Source of the DNA: Vulcanimicrobiota bacterium
Lineage (GTDB): Bacteria > Pseudomonadota > Gammaproteobacteria > Xanthomonadales > Rhodanobacteraceae
DNA: 64,000 nt
NCBI GenBank assembly: GCA_903970555.1
Contig: CAJCJD010000040.1
Coordinates: 1 to 64,000 of the forward strand
Reading direction: 5' to 3'
The notes under the pieces were generated by a model. The model was not told where the DNA came from. It was given only the letters and a program-made list of their open reading frames with translations, and did not search any database. Of this stretch, positions 17,056 through 26,647 are shown piece by piece (position 1 is the first letter of the stretch; each line of letters starts with the position of its first letter). The translations under genes were made by a program, and so were the position numbers.

Positions 17056-17069
17056 TTATACGGGTATAA
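17056..17069. promoter_or_regulatory. Palindromic operator candidate between epimerase and XRE regulator
   Basis: TTATAC-GG-GTATAA is a perfect 6-bp inverted repeat with a 2-base spacer, 18 bases before the regulator start codon and inside the 100-base divergent gap. A helix-turn-helix dimer would fit it. Binding by the adjacent XRE protein is an inference from position. Confidence 0.5.
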
Positions 17070-17087
17070 CGACTAACAGGATACGTA

Positions 17088-17927
17088 ATGCCTGTCGCAA
17101 ACGAAAACTTGCTGGGAATCTATCTCAGGGATCGGCGCACGAAACTCGATCCGGCAGCATTGGGCTTTGCCGCGACACGCAGACGTACGCCAGGGCTGCG
17201 GCGCGAAGAAGTGGCGCAGCGCGCGAATGTCAGTCCAACCTGGTACACGTGGCTTGAGCAAGGGCGTGGTGGTGCGCCTTCGGCCAACGTGCTCGATCGC
17301 ATCGCACACGCCTTGATGCTGACGGAAATCGAGCGCGAGCATATCTTCCTGCTCGCTCTGGGGCGTCCGCCTGAAGTTCGTTATCGCGCAGTCGAAGGTG
17401 TCACGCCACGATTGCAGCGCATACTCGACGCGCTGGAGTACAGCCCTGCCTTGGTGAAGACCTTCACGTGGGACATCGTTGGATGGAATCGCGCAGCGGC
17501 GGCAGTATTAGGCGACGGTAGAGAACTTGCACCCGAGCATCGCAACATTCTGCGCAGAATCTTCTGCGATCCTCAGGTTCGGGCGAGGCAGACGGATTGG
17601 GAAAGCGTTGCACGCTTCGCGGTAGGCGCATTTCGTGCGGATGTAGCGCGCGCCGGAGCATCCAAAGAAGTGGAAACGCTTGTCGATGAGTTGAGTCGAA
17701 TCAGCCCCGAATTCGAAGCGATATGGCGCGACCATGACGTGCGCGAGCATGGCGAAGGCATCAAATCGCTGAAGCATCCGCTTGTGGGTGTGATCGCATT
17801 GGAATATTCGGCGTTCGCTGTCGATGGCAGGCCCGATCTCAGCATGGTGATCTACCATCCGGCGACGCCCGAGGATGTGCAGCGGGTCAAAACGCTGATG
17901 AAATCCCTGCCTAAAAAAGCCAGGTAA
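17088..17927 (+). CDS. XRE-family regulator with MmyB-like ligand domain
   Basis: A 279-residue transcription factor. Residues 1 to about 85 form a Cro/C1-type helix-turn-helix (LRREEVAQRANVSPTWYTWLEQGR) and the rest is an MmyB-like PAS-type ligand-binding domain (for example TFTWDIVGWNRAAAAVLGD). Proteins of this type typically control a neighbouring SDR or oxidoreductase gene, and here the divergent neighbour is the epimerase-like gene at 16112-16987. The ligand is unknown. AGGATACGTA gives a ribosome binding site. The gene converges with the autotransporter gene and is separated from it by a strong hairpin. Confidence 0.92.
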   Translation: MPVANENLLGIYLRDRRTKLDPAALGFAATRRRTPGLRREEVAQRANVSPTWYTWLEQGRGGAPSANVLDRIAHALMLTEIEREHIFLLALGRPPEVRYRAVEGVTPRLQRILDALEYSPALVKTFTWDIVGWNRAAAAVLGDGRELAPEHRNILRRIFCDPQVRARQTDWESVARFAVGAFRADVARAGASKEVETLVDELSRISPEFEAIWRDHDVREHGEGIKSLKHPLVGVIALEYSAFAVDGRPDLSMVIYHPATPEDVQRVKTLMKSLPKKAR

Positions 17928-18000
17928 GCTATTCCAACACTCCGCTACGTTGTACATCGCGCCAAGGTTGCTGCCGCACGCGCCGCGAATGGATGGATTT

Positions 18001-18038
18001 GGCGCTCCCGAGGGCTTACAGCCCCTACCGGGAGCGCC
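18001..18038. terminator. Convergent hairpin terminator
   Basis: A perfect 10-bp stem (GGCGCTCCCG at 18001-18010 and CGGGAGCGCC at 18029-18038) with an inner GGGC/GCCC stem lies between the convergent XRE gene and the autotransporter gene. ACGTTTTAGC follows on the plus strand and an A/T-rich stretch lies on the other side, so it may stop transcription in both directions. Confidence 0.75.
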
Positions 18039-18048
18039 ACGTTTTAGC

Positions 18049-21000
18049 TTAGAACGTCCACGTGAAGCTCATGCGGGCCGACTGGTCCTTGGCGTGGCTG
18101 GCGAATTGGCCGTTGTAACTGACGTCGGCGGAAAACGACGGTGCCAACGCGAAACTCACACCGCCATCCACCACGCCGGCATGATGCGCCAACGGCACGC
18201 CTGCGACTTGGAAGGCATCGCCGCCGCTTTGGAATTGCAGGGTGCTAGCGGATGCCGTCGCGCCCCATGCTTGCTGCCAGGCCACGCCAGCATGCGCGTT
18301 GATATCGCCGCGGGCATCGAGCGCAAACACGCCACGAACACCTAGCGCCGCATCGGTCGAGGAGCTGGTGTTTGCGTTGATGTTGAGCGCGGCGGCACCG
18401 CTGTTTTCTGACGCTGCGTCTGTATGCAGTTGCACACGTGCAACATTTAGGTAGGGCGCGATGGAGTTACGGCCGATGGTGAAAGCGTAGCTGCCATCGA
18501 CATAAGCCTGAGCAGTGTCGGCGTCGTAGTGACTTCCGTTGCTGCTCGAAAAATTGCCGAACGCGACATCGCGATTGGTATTCACGCTTTGCCACGCATA
18601 GGCTGCGCCGCCTAGCAATTGGAATGCACCCGCATGCACGCTGCCGTAGATGCCGAAGTGCGTGCCGGTGGTATGCGAGGACGAATCGAGTGCGTCGACG
18701 CGTGCACTGTTCTGACTTGAGCCAATCACTGCACCGAGACGAGCAATGCCCAGGGGCAGATCAGCACCAACCAGCAATCCGCTGCCATCTGCTTGCAGGC
18801 GTGCGGCATCGCCATTGCTATCGTTTGCGCCCCAATGCCCCCATCCGGAAGTCCAGGCGGTCACGCCACCATCGGTGGCAGCGCTCAGTCCGTTAGCGCC
18901 GTTGCTCAGGCCGAGGAGGTGATTGTTAATGGCGTCGCGGATGTAACGGCTATCGTCGATCAGCGCAGTGCGAGTGCTGGCATAGATCTGGCCCGAGAGC
19001 AGGTCAAAAGCATGCTGCGCCGTCAGCGCGTCGGTCTGCACCAAGGCGTTATAGACAGAGCTGTTCCAGCCGAGCGCTTCGACAGCGTTGGCGGTGGCCT
19101 GTTGATTTGGAGTCGCTGCAACGCTGACGAAGCTGATGTCGTTGCGCTCCAGCGACAAGGTGACGTTGTTGCTGCCATAAGTGAGTACAGGAGTCAGGAA
19201 GGTAAGACTCGAGGTCGCCGATGCAAATTGACCTGTAACGCCCTGGCCTGCAGTGAGAATGATGTAGTTTGTGCGGGGAGTCCAGGTGCCGGCCTGTGCC
19301 AATACCAAGGTGCTACCGCCTTGGATGGTTGCCTTGCCGCTGACTGCGAGTAGATCAGATTGACCACTGGGCGTTGCATCAATGTTGAGCGTACCGCTCG
19401 CGGCCTGCGTGTAGTTGCCCTGGATCGTCAGCGTGCCGATCGATCCGCCAGGCCACACGGTGCCGTTGTTCACCACGTTGCCGTCAATCGTGCCGTGTCC
19501 GCGTAGGGTGCCCGCTGTGGCGACGGTGACATTGCCGTCGAGCGTTGCCGAAGGAGTAGTGCTGTCGCCCACCTCAAGGGTGCCGCTCTGCACGGTGGTG
19601 GCACCACCGAAAGCATTGTTGCCATCGAGCACCAGTGTGCCACCGCCGGTCTTGGTGAGCGTGTAGCTGCCACCGGTTTCCGTCACATTGCCAACTTGGG
19701 TTGCAGTGTTGCCGCTATCGACTTCCAGGGTCGTATTGCCTTGCACACTGATCGGATTGCTGATGCTGAGATCATTGGCGTACGTCACCGCCGCGCCTGT
19801 CGTCACCAGTGTTCCGGTGCCGAGTGCCGCATTGTTGCCCAGTACAAGATTGCCGCCATCCAGCGTGGTCGTGCCGCTATAACTGCTGGCGCCGTTCAAG
19901 GTGGTCGTGCCTGCGCCAATCATCACGCTTGCGAAATTGGAAATCGCACAGCTGTAGCTGAAGCTGTTGCCGGTGCCAGGCGTGATAGTGAGGGTGCTGG
20001 TACCCGTACCACCCGAAATATTGCCGTTGATCTGCGCCGTGCCACCGAGAATCTGCAAGCTGCTGTTGCCGCTGCCGAGGTCAACGGCAAGATTGCTGCT
20101 GTCGGCAGTGATCGTGCCGTAATTGATCACCGTGGCGTTGTTGCCGCCGGTGTAAACCGCCGCCGCGGTGCTGCCGCCGCCTTCAAGCGTGCCACCGGCA
20201 AGATTGGTGATGGTCACCGTATACGCATTCGCCGCGCCCGTGACGGCGATCGCCGAATCGCTTTGGCCGCGAATCAGCCCACTGTTGGTCACGCTGGTAT
20301 TGCCGTAGATGCCCTCGATCGGAATCGGCAGATCGGTAGTCGGATCTTTGTCGATGCCGGCGAGCGTAATGCCGCGACCGATGCCGGTGTTGGCGGTGCC
20401 GTCGGCATTGGTGGCGGAGTTGAGGCCGAGGATCGTGCCGGAGTTTACGATGGTACCGCCGCCGACCGTGATGCCTTCGCTATTGTCGTCGTAGGCGTGC
20501 AGCGATTCGATCGTGCCGGTGTTGGTAATATTGACCAGTCCGTCGACGTCGACACCATCGCCATCGCGGGTCACGCCGTTACCGATAATCGTACCGTGGT
20601 TGACGACCGTCACGAGCTCATTGCCGTTGAAGCCATCGATGTTCATACCCGAGCCATCGTCACCCTGAATCACGCCACCCGCATTATTGGTGACCGACAT
20701 GGTGTAGGCGCCATTGGTGGTGACGTCGGTATTGCCACCCGTAATGCCATGACGCGCACCTTCGATCTTGCCGCTGGTGTCGTTGACGACGCTGATTCCC
20801 GTATTGCTTTGCGCATCGACGCCATCGCTGCTATCCGTGCTGCCGGGATTGTTGGTCGCCAGGATAAGGCCGTTGTTGTAGACCTGACCGTTGATCCCCG
20901 GACGCGCAGCGTCAGCCTCGTTCGCTTCGATGATGCCGCCGGCATAGTTGTTGACGATGTTTGTGCCGGACGTGATGGCGTTGAAATCGATGGCCTGTGC

Positions 21001-21447
21001 GCCGCCAGCCGACTGGTTGAGTGAATTGAGCGTGCCGTAATTATTGAACGTGACATTGCTGTTCGACTTGTTCATCTGGATGACGTCATCGTCAGCCGTC
21101 TGCATCAAAGCGCCTGCATTATTGGTCACGGTGAGCGTAAGGCCACCGGTATTGTCGCGAATGTCGCGCGCTGCATTTGAGCCAGTAGCGGTTTGCTCCA
21201 GGATGCCGCTGTTAACGATGGTGGCATTGCCGGTAACGGTAATGGCATTGCTTCCGCTGGTCGCTACGATTAGCGACGCACCGCTATCGATGGTCCCCGT
21301 GTCACCGGTGGCCAACGTTTGCGCCGTGGTATTCGTGCCTGTAGTTATCGTGAAACTGGCTGCGGTGGGTGTCGGGTTCTTGGCGGCCGCTTGGCCATAG
21401 TCAAACAACGCAATGAGAATGACGGCAGTGAGCGCTTTCTGCTTCAT
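18049..21447 (-). CDS. Type V autotransporter with passenger beta-helix and beta-barrel
   Basis: A 1132-residue classical autotransporter exposed on the cell surface. Seen: a signal peptide (MKQKALTAVILIALFDYGQAAA), then a long Asn/Thr/Gly-rich passenger with repeated VTNSGTI / VNHGTI-like strands typical of a right-handed beta-helix. One or two passenger-associated-transport repeats follow (TKTGGGTLVLDGNNAFGG...SGTLEVG), and about 280 C-terminal residues form the outer-membrane beta-barrel, ending in ...SFTWTF with the expected terminal Phe. No protease motif is apparent, so an adhesin or aggregation role is more likely than an enzymatic one. ATG 21447 was chosen for the clean signal peptide; ATG 21480 adds eleven residues. 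It lies downstream of the Tad locus and DUF2968 gene on the same strand. Confidence 0.92.
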   Translation of the reverse strand: MKQKALTAVILIALFDYGQAAAKNPTPTAASFTITTGTNTTAQTLATGDTGTIDSGASLIVATSGSNAITVTGNATIVNSGILEQTATGSNAARDIRDNTGGLTLTVTNNAGALMQTADDDVIQMNKSNSNVTFNNYGTLNSLNQSAGGAQAIDFNAITSGTNIVNNYAGGIIEANEADAARPGINGQVYNNGLILATNNPGSTDSSDGVDAQSNTGISVVNDTSGKIEGARHGITGGNTDVTTNGAYTMSVTNNAGGVIQGDDGSGMNIDGFNGNELVTVVNHGTIIGNGVTRDGDGVDVDGLVNITNTGTIESLHAYDDNSEGITVGGGTIVNSGTILGLNSATNADGTANTGIGRGITLAGIDKDPTTDLPIPIEGIYGNTSVTNSGLIRGQSDSAIAVTGAANAYTVTITNLAGGTLEGGGSTAAAVYTGGNNATVINYGTITADSSNLAVDLGSGNSSLQILGGTAQINGNISGGTGTSTLTITPGTGNSFSYSCAISNFASVMIGAGTTTLNGASSYSGTTTLDGGNLVLGNNAALGTGTLVTTGAAVTYANDLSISNPISVQGNTTLEVDSGNTATQVGNVTETGGSYTLTKTGGGTLVLDGNNAFGGATTVQSGTLEVGDSTTPSATLDGNVTVATAGTLRGHGTIDGNVVNNGTVWPGGSIGTLTIQGNYTQAASGTLNIDATPSGQSDLLAVSGKATIQGGSTLVLAQAGTWTPRTNYIILTAGQGVTGQFASATSSLTFLTPVLTYGSNNVTLSLERNDISFVSVAATPNQQATANAVEALGWNSSVYNALVQTDALTAQHAFDLLSGQIYASTRTALIDDSRYIRDAINNHLLGLSNGANGLSAATDGGVTAWTSGWGHWGANDSNGDAARLQADGSGLLVGADLPLGIARLGAVIGSSQNSARVDALDSSSHTTGTHFGIYGSVHAGAFQLLGGAAYAWQSVNTNRDVAFGNFSSSNGSHYDADTAQAYVDGSYAFTIGRNSIAPYLNVARVQLHTDAASENSGAAALNINANTSSSTDAALGVRGVFALDARGDINAHAGVAWQQAWGATASASTLQFQSGGDAFQVAGVPLAHHAGVVDGGVSFALAPSFSADVSYNGQFASHAKDQSARMSFTWTF

Positions 21448-21645
21448 GAAGTGGCTGTCCCCTGGGTTATCGCAACCCATAATCTTTGAGGGGCTGTGCG
21501 CACTTTTGATGACAATGAAATGACATCGTCAGATTATTGTCAGCGATGGCATCGCTCGGGCGTAAGGCTCTATTTCATACGTCAATCGCAGGCGAGGGGA
21601 GCGTAAGCTTTTACGTCGGCTACTCGGTCGATACGCGGTCGGCAA

Positions 21646-22371
21646 TTACGGCGAACTGGAAGCTGTCTGAGGGCCGGTGGAAGGTGGCGTAGATTCCCCC
21701 GGGGCAGGTGCGGCAAGTTTTTGTTCCGCAGGTGGCAGGGTCAGCGAAGGGTTGGATTGTTGCATCTCCAATGCACGGATGCGTTCTCTGACCGTGTCCA
21801 GTTCGCTGTTGGATGCGCGCAGGTCGGCGGTAAGCGATGAACTTTGCTGCGTGGCCTGCTGCTGTTGTATTGCCACTTGCTGGGCCTGTTGGCGTTGGTA
21901 TTCGGCATCCTTTTCCAGGTTCTGCAAACGTTGCTGATTCATCGCGACCAGGTGATCGGTGTATTGCTTGGTTGCCTGCAGGCGAAGAGTATCGAGATCG
22001 ACCTTGGCCAATTGCTCCGTCTGCGTCACGAAGGTGTGATAGATATTTTCCGCGCCATCGTAGTCATCGGTGCGGATGACGCGCCAGAAATCCTTGCCGT
22101 GAAAGAGCGCGACGTAGTAGTTGAGCTTGTCAGGCTGGAACAGCAGGCTGGCGCCGTAGCTGCCGTTATAGGTCGTACGCATTTCGGTCAGTTGGTGGTT
22201 GCTGATCAACTGGTGAAAATCATCCAGGATGCCGCTTGGCGTTTGACTGGTAGGAACGCTGCTAGCAGGCGCGGGATTGTCACCAGCCCACGCTGTGGCG
22301 CAGCCCAACGCCGTCACGAATATCAATAACAGACGATGAGACTTGTTGGCACTGCGAATCACTGCACTCAT
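21646..22371 (-). CDS. DUF2968-family exported protein
   Basis: A 241-residue protein with a signal peptide (cleavage near ATAWA), a conserved DUF2968 core (LTEMRTTYNGSYGASLLFQPDKLNYYVALFHG in part) and a long Gln-rich predicted coiled coil (residues about 130-200), then a Pro/Ser-rich tail. DUF2968 proteins occur in Burkholderiales and Xanthomonadales and have no established function. It follows tadG by 45 bases on the same strand, so it may be the last gene of the Tad transcript and act in the periplasm. An AGGGAACCCAAG sequence precedes the ATG. Confidence 0.85.
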   Translation of the reverse strand: MSAVIRSANKSHRLLLIFVTALGCATAWAGDNPAPASSVPTSQTPSGILDDFHQLISNHQLTEMRTTYNGSYGASLLFQPDKLNYYVALFHGKDFWRVIRTDDYDGAENIYHTFVTQTEQLAKVDLDTLRLQATKQYTDHLVAMNQQRLQNLEKDAEYQRQQAQQVAIQQQQATQQSSSLTADLRASNSELDTVRERIRALEMQQSNPSLTLPPAEQKLAAPAPGESTPPSTGPQTASSSP

Positions 22372-22416
22372 CTTGGGTTCCCTTGATAGTCGTATTTGTC
22401 AGTGGGCGGTGGCCCG

Positions 22417-24534
22417 TCAATAAACCAGTTGTACGCGATGGCATTCGAGCGACTGCATGTTCACGGTGTTCTGACCGATATCTAGCCCCAGCGTATTGGT
22501 CAGGATCGGGCTGAGCACGCTTGAGCCGAGGTCATTGAGCGGCGTCTGCAGTGCTTGCAGCAGGAAACTGAGTAGACCGACGAAGGCATTCGAGTTGGCG
22601 CCGGTGCCACCGCCAGAGATTGCGCTGCTGATTAGCGCGATGCACTGATTGGTGCCTCCAAGCGCACAGCCGGCTTCATTGAGTATCCCTGAAAGTGCCC
22701 CATTCACGCCGCTAAGCAAACTACCGACATCGGTGAGTAGGCCCGGCACATTTAGCTCCACGGTGTTGCCCAGAAGATCGGTCACACTGGACGTAACATT
22801 GCCGAGCAGCCCTTGAAAGCCTTGGGATGCCGTCTGCACTTCGTTCAACGCCTGTTGAGCGCGCTGCAGATTGGAGTTGGTGGTAGTGGTGTTGTTCCAG
22901 AGATCCGTCGCGATCTGCGTGGCGGTCTGCGATGAGCTAGCGGGTGGTTGTGTCGCGGAGTTAGTCAATAGGGCGGCGGTGAGGGCGGTGACTAGATTGT
23001 TGACGCTGGTGCCGATGGCGAGCGAATTGGTCTGCGGAATAATCGCGGTTTGACCTGCTGCAAGCGTTCCGCTGCCACTAGCCGGTAAGGCATTCGTGAC
23101 GATGGACGTATTCAGGCTGGCCAAATTGGTTGTGCCAAGCGATACCTTGAACAGCTGCTGCGGTGTACTCGCTCCCGGAATACTGTCGCAACCCAACGCT
23201 GTGGAAAAAGCGCCGGCCTGCGTGATGTTTCCAACGCACATCTTCAACACGGATGCGTTGACGGCGACAGTGGCTTGCGGCTGACCGGCGCTATTCGTGG
23301 TGTTGCAAAGGCTGGTTAACGTGGCCTGGGCGTTCACCAGGTCGACCGCAATCGGCAAGTTGACGGAAAGATAAATAAGGCCGCCGAGTAGCGATGTGCC
23401 GTTGGTGGGCGTGGCGATATCGATAAAAGTGCGAATCTGAGCCGTGTATGCCGTGGTACCGACGCCGCCGATACCAACAGATGGCGGCTCGATCACACTC
23501 GTCGACGCGGTGACGTTGATACCCAGCGGTGTGGTGATATTGATCGGCGAGCCATAGATGGCATGCCCGTTCGTCGCCACGCCGATTGCCGCATTCAACA
23601 GCTGCAGCGCGTTGACCTGCGTGTTCAGTGCGGACTGCGCTGTGCCGTCTGGCCCAATGATCTGAGCAAACAGTCCAGTAGGAGTGCTTCCAGTCGAACC
23701 CAGCGTAACGTTCAACGGAATATTACCCACGGCTGCATTAATCGCATTGAGTAGGCTCACATTGGCGCTGGTCAGTTGCTGTTGGCCACCGACGGTGACG
23801 ATGGCATTCAATACGTCGATCAGCGCATGCGTATTCGTTTGCGCGGCTAGCAATGTGTTCAATCCGCCAACGGTGATATTGGTAGGCACGGTGATGCCGA
23901 GCTGCTGTAACAGGCCGGCCGGCGTGATCGTGACGTTGGCTAGCCCCTGGTATCCCACTAGCGACGTACCATTGAGATTGATCCCTATGCTCTGCAGGAA
24001 CTGCTGCAACGTGGCGGCGCCATTTACGCCCACCAAGGTTGAGCCGATTGAAAAAGCGGCTGCGGGGCTAACTTGTGTGGCGACTGCCTCCGTATTTACA
24101 CCCGGCAACGAACTGGTAAATGCGAAGAAAGGTGTCACCGGCCGTGCTGCAACAACCTTGACTGCGTTTGGTGCCGTACTGCTTGCGGAAGTAGAGAAAT
24201 GATCCACGATCCCGGCATTGGCGACGGGATCCCAGGTGCCGCAGGTAATGGTCAGCGTTCCGCCAAAACCGTTCTCCGTGCCTGCATTCCCGCGCGCCGC
24301 CGTATTGTCGGTATTGGCCGCATTGCAGTCTTGCAATTGTTGCGCGCCAGCCAATGATGAAAGGTCCGCCACCTTCTGTGTGTCGCGCTTGGCCCAATAC
24401 AGGTAGCCGATTTCGATAAGTCCAAGCATGCCGACCAAGCCGATCAGCATCAGCATCATATTGATAGCCATCGAACCTGACTGTCGTCGGCCGTGGCTAA
24501 CGCCTGTCCGCGGGCTGGCGCCTAGCATCGACAT
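22417..24534 (-). CDS. tadG: TadG-like pilus assembly protein
   Basis: A 705-residue protein with the TadE/TadG-like N-terminus: a basic stretch, QSGSMAINMMLMLIGLVGML forming the single transmembrane helix, and YWAKRDTQKVADLSSLAGAQ just after it, as in DUF2134-type TadG proteins. The long remainder is exported, rich in Ala, Asn, Thr and Val, and of low complexity. TadG is a minor component of the Tad (Flp) pilus secretion system. The large size and the repeated LNT/LTN-type segments are unusual compared with many TadG proteins. The gene follows the DUF3613 gene by 6 bases. Confidence 0.85.
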   Translation of the reverse strand: MSMLGASPRTGVSHGRRQSGSMAINMMLMLIGLVGMLGLIEIGYLYWAKRDTQKVADLSSLAGAQQLQDCNAANTDNTAARGNAGTENGFGGTLTITCGTWDPVANAGIVDHFSTSASSTAPNAVKVVAARPVTPFFAFTSSLPGVNTEAVATQVSPAAAFSIGSTLVGVNGAATLQQFLQSIGINLNGTSLVGYQGLANVTITPAGLLQQLGITVPTNITVGGLNTLLAAQTNTHALIDVLNAIVTVGGQQQLTSANVSLLNAINAAVGNIPLNVTLGSTGSTPTGLFAQIIGPDGTAQSALNTQVNALQLLNAAIGVATNGHAIYGSPINITTPLGINVTASTSVIEPPSVGIGGVGTTAYTAQIRTFIDIATPTNGTSLLGGLIYLSVNLPIAVDLVNAQATLTSLCNTTNSAGQPQATVAVNASVLKMCVGNITQAGAFSTALGCDSIPGASTPQQLFKVSLGTTNLASLNTSIVTNALPASGSGTLAAGQTAIIPQTNSLAIGTSVNNLVTALTAALLTNSATQPPASSSQTATQIATDLWNNTTTTNSNLQRAQQALNEVQTASQGFQGLLGNVTSSVTDLLGNTVELNVPGLLTDVGSLLSGVNGALSGILNEAGCALGGTNQCIALISSAISGGGTGANSNAFVGLLSFLLQALQTPLNDLGSSVLSPILTNTLGLDIGQNTVNMQSLECHRVQLVY

Positions 24535-24540
24535 GGCTGC

Positions 24541-24861
24541 TTATCGTCCACCCTCGTCGGTCTTGCTTAGTGTGGTTTCGTAGAACTCGGGAATGGGATG
24601 TTCGAAGCTCTTCAGGTAGCGGCGATAGCTTGCCGTGGCTTCGTCACCCAGCATCGGTAGAGGCTTGCCCGCCTGTGCGCCGCTTGCTTGAAGTTGCAGC
24701 ACGTAGCGCGTGGTGTCGCCAACATCAGCCGGATAAAATGGTTTGTCCGCGGTGGGTGGTGTTGCCGTAGGCGGTGTTTGGCCGCTTGGTGCTTGCTGGG
24801 CGACGGCACTGCCCGATACGGCAAGCCACGCGACTAGGCCGATAGCGTTGCGCATGTTCAT
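24541..24861 (-). CDS. DUF3613-domain exported protein of the Tad locus
   Basis: A 106-residue protein with a signal peptide (cleavage near GSAVA|QQ), a Pro/Thr-rich linker, and the DUF3613 core (DVGDTTRYVLQLQASGAQAG...MLGDEATASYRRYL). DUF3613 genes are found almost only inside Tad loci of beta- and gammaproteobacteria, so a periplasmic accessory role in pilus assembly is likely. Its start overlaps the tadD stop by 4 bases (ATGA); GAGG lies 7 bases upstream. Confidence 0.87.
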   Translation of the reverse strand: MNMRNAIGLVAWLAVSGSAVAQQAPSGQTPPTATPPTADKPFYPADVGDTTRYVLQLQASGAQAGKPLPMLGDEATASYRRYLKSFEHPIPEFYETTLSKTDEGGR

Positions 24862-25694
24862 GGATGAGCCTCGCTGGATGAGGCGCTGCTGAAATGATCG
24901 AGCAGCGACGAAGGAATGCCTTGGGCTGGCGTAGCCAGTGCGGCCTTATCGTTTGCAGATGGCGGGATTGGATCTGCTTCAGCATCGAATCTAGCCTGCG
25001 TGCGCAACTGCAGAGCCATTTTGCGCACGACTTCTCTCGTTGCCGCCGGAAGATTGGCGCGCTGCATGATGGCCTCGGCTTGCGAGTCGTCGCCACGCAG
25101 CGATGCCCACAAGGCAAGGTTGGAGATAACCTTGGCGTTCGTCGGCTCAAGTTCCGCAGCTTCGGCGAGCGGTTCGTGAGCAGATGCAACGTCGCCGGCG
25201 GCGAGCCCAGCGTAGCCGAGGTCGTTTAAGTAGGTAACATTGACGGGCTCGATATGCGTGGCTTGCAGAAGATCCTTTTCCGCTTCGCTATAGCGTTTGT
25301 CACTTGCCGCGATCAAGCCTAGACCGTGCCATGCGGGGCCGGCCTCCTCGTTGTGCAGCATGCCTTGGTAAACCTTGCTCGCGGCATCGTTCTGGCCTGT
25401 TTCGCGCAAAGCTTCTGCCTGCAAGCGCTGCAACTCTGGCGGGTTGCCGTAGCGCAGGCGGAAGGCATCGATATGCGCCAGCGATGCGTAGTACGCGCCT
25501 TGCTGTTGCATCTGACGGATCAGATCAAGGTACATGCCTTTGTTGTCGGTCGCCGGTTTGGATGGCTCGGCCAGATTTGGTGCGGTCGCGCGATTGGGAT
25601 AACCGTTGTGAAATGCAGCGCAGCCGCCTAGCGACATGCCGCCGAAGGCCATGAACACGATTCCGATGCGGTATGTCACGGGGCGCATGTTCAA
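24858..25694 (-). CDS. tadD: TadD-like TPR lipoprotein
   Basis: A 278-residue protein with a lipoprotein signal (lipobox LGGC, Cys about residue 25) and tetratricopeptide repeats through the middle (for example AWHGLGLIAASDKRYSEAEKDLLQATHIEP). TadD is a TPR pilotin-like factor that helps the RcpA secretin and other parts of the Tad machine assemble. Translation is coupled both ways: the start overlaps the tadC stop by 4 bases and the stop overlaps the DUF3613 start. Confidence 0.9.
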   Translation of the reverse strand: MNMRPVTYRIGIVFMAFGGMSLGGCAAFHNGYPNRATAPNLAEPSKPATDNKGMYLDLIRQMQQQGAYYASLAHIDAFRLRYGNPPELQRLQAEALRETGQNDAASKVYQGMLHNEEAGPAWHGLGLIAASDKRYSEAEKDLLQATHIEPVNVTYLNDLGYAGLAAGDVASAHEPLAEAAELEPTNAKVISNLALWASLRGDDSQAEAIMQRANLPAATREVVRKMALQLRTQARFDAEADPIPPSANDKAALATPAQGIPSSLLDHFSSASSSEAHP

Positions 25695-26647
25695 TGTCCT
25701 CTCAACTTGGCCAGGGTGCTAGCGAGTGAAATCACGGCTGGGCCGGCCAGCACTAGCATCAGGGCCGGAAGCAGGGTAAGCATCATCACCAAGGTCATCT
25801 TCACAGACAGCTTGCCGGTGCGTTCCTTCATAGTCATCTTGCGCTGCTCACGAAGCCGCTCGGCAAACTGCCGCAGCGGCTCTTGCACTGCGCCGCCATG
25901 CGCATGCACCTGAATGATGATCTGCACCAGGTTTTGCAGATTGTGATTGTCGAATGAGTCGGCCAGACGCCGTAGCGATTGCGCGCGCTGTCGTCCGTGT
26001 GCGTAAGCAACGTTGGCATCGTGGATTTCGCGCCCGAGCAGTGGCAGCACTACGCGAAAGCGTTCGTCGATGATCTGCAGGCTCTGGTCCATGCTGACGC
26101 CGATACCTTGCAGCAGGCGAAGCAAGTCGATCAGTAGCGGTAGTTCGTTATCAACGCGTTTGCGAAGATTGCTGGCCCAAGCATTGAGGATGAACTTCGG
26201 CAGCAACAGCCCGCACGCGAAGGCAGCGAGCAGAGCGGGCACAAGCCGTGGACCACCCGATGGCAACCAGAGCAGCAATACCAGCGGCAGCGCGATCGCG
26301 AGTGCCAGCCGCAAGCCGAGATAGATGGCACGCCCCGCTGATGTATTTCGATTGGCCTGATCGAGCAGCAAGCGGTCTTCGGACGTCAGCAGAAGGCGAC
26401 CGATGCGGCCGCTTTCGAAGCGTCGTCCCAGCGCTTCAAGCGCCTGCAGGCCGCGTTGCCACCAGCGACGCTCCGTGCCTGTTTCCGCCTCGACAGCAGG
26501 TGTCGCAGCTTGCTGTTTTAGGGCGCGATCAATGGCTTGCGCCACTTGTTCTTCTTGACGCGAACGTTGCAGCAAGATTGCGCCGATCAGCGCCAGACCC
26601 AGCAGCAGAGAAACCGCAGAAAGCGCTAGAAGAATGGGCGCGCTCAT
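25691..26647 (-). CDS. tadC: TadC inner-membrane platform protein
   Basis: A 318-residue type II secretion F-family protein. Seen: an N-terminal helix, paired helices near the middle, the GspF-like motif around LLIDLLRLLQGIGVSMDQSL, and two C-terminal helices (MTLVMMLTLLPALMLVLAG). With TadB it forms the inner-membrane platform on which the TadA ATPase works. ATG 26647 was chosen because it overlaps the tadB stop by 4 bases (ATGA); the upstream in-frame codons lie inside tadB. Confidence 0.93.
   Translation of the reverse strand: MSAPILLALSAVSLLLGLALIGAILLQRSRQEEQVAQAIDRALKQQAATPAVEAETGTERRWWQRGLQALEALGRRFESGRIGRLLLTSEDRLLLDQANRNTSAGRAIYLGLRLALAIALPLVLLLWLPSGGPRLVPALLAAFACGLLLPKFILNAWASNLRKRVDNELPLLIDLLRLLQGIGVSMDQSLQIIDERFRVVLPLLGREIHDANVAYAHGRQRAQSLRRLADSFDNHNLQNLVQIIIQVHAHGGAVQEPLRQFAERLREQRKMTMKERTGKLSVKMTLVMMLTLLPALMLVLAGPAVISLASTLAKLRGH

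Noticed and set aside
19696-21024. Long plus-strand open frame inside the autotransporter region
   Set aside because: It is the antisense of the repetitive passenger. The repeated codons keep the other strand open, but the product has no recognisable domain and there is no ribosome site.
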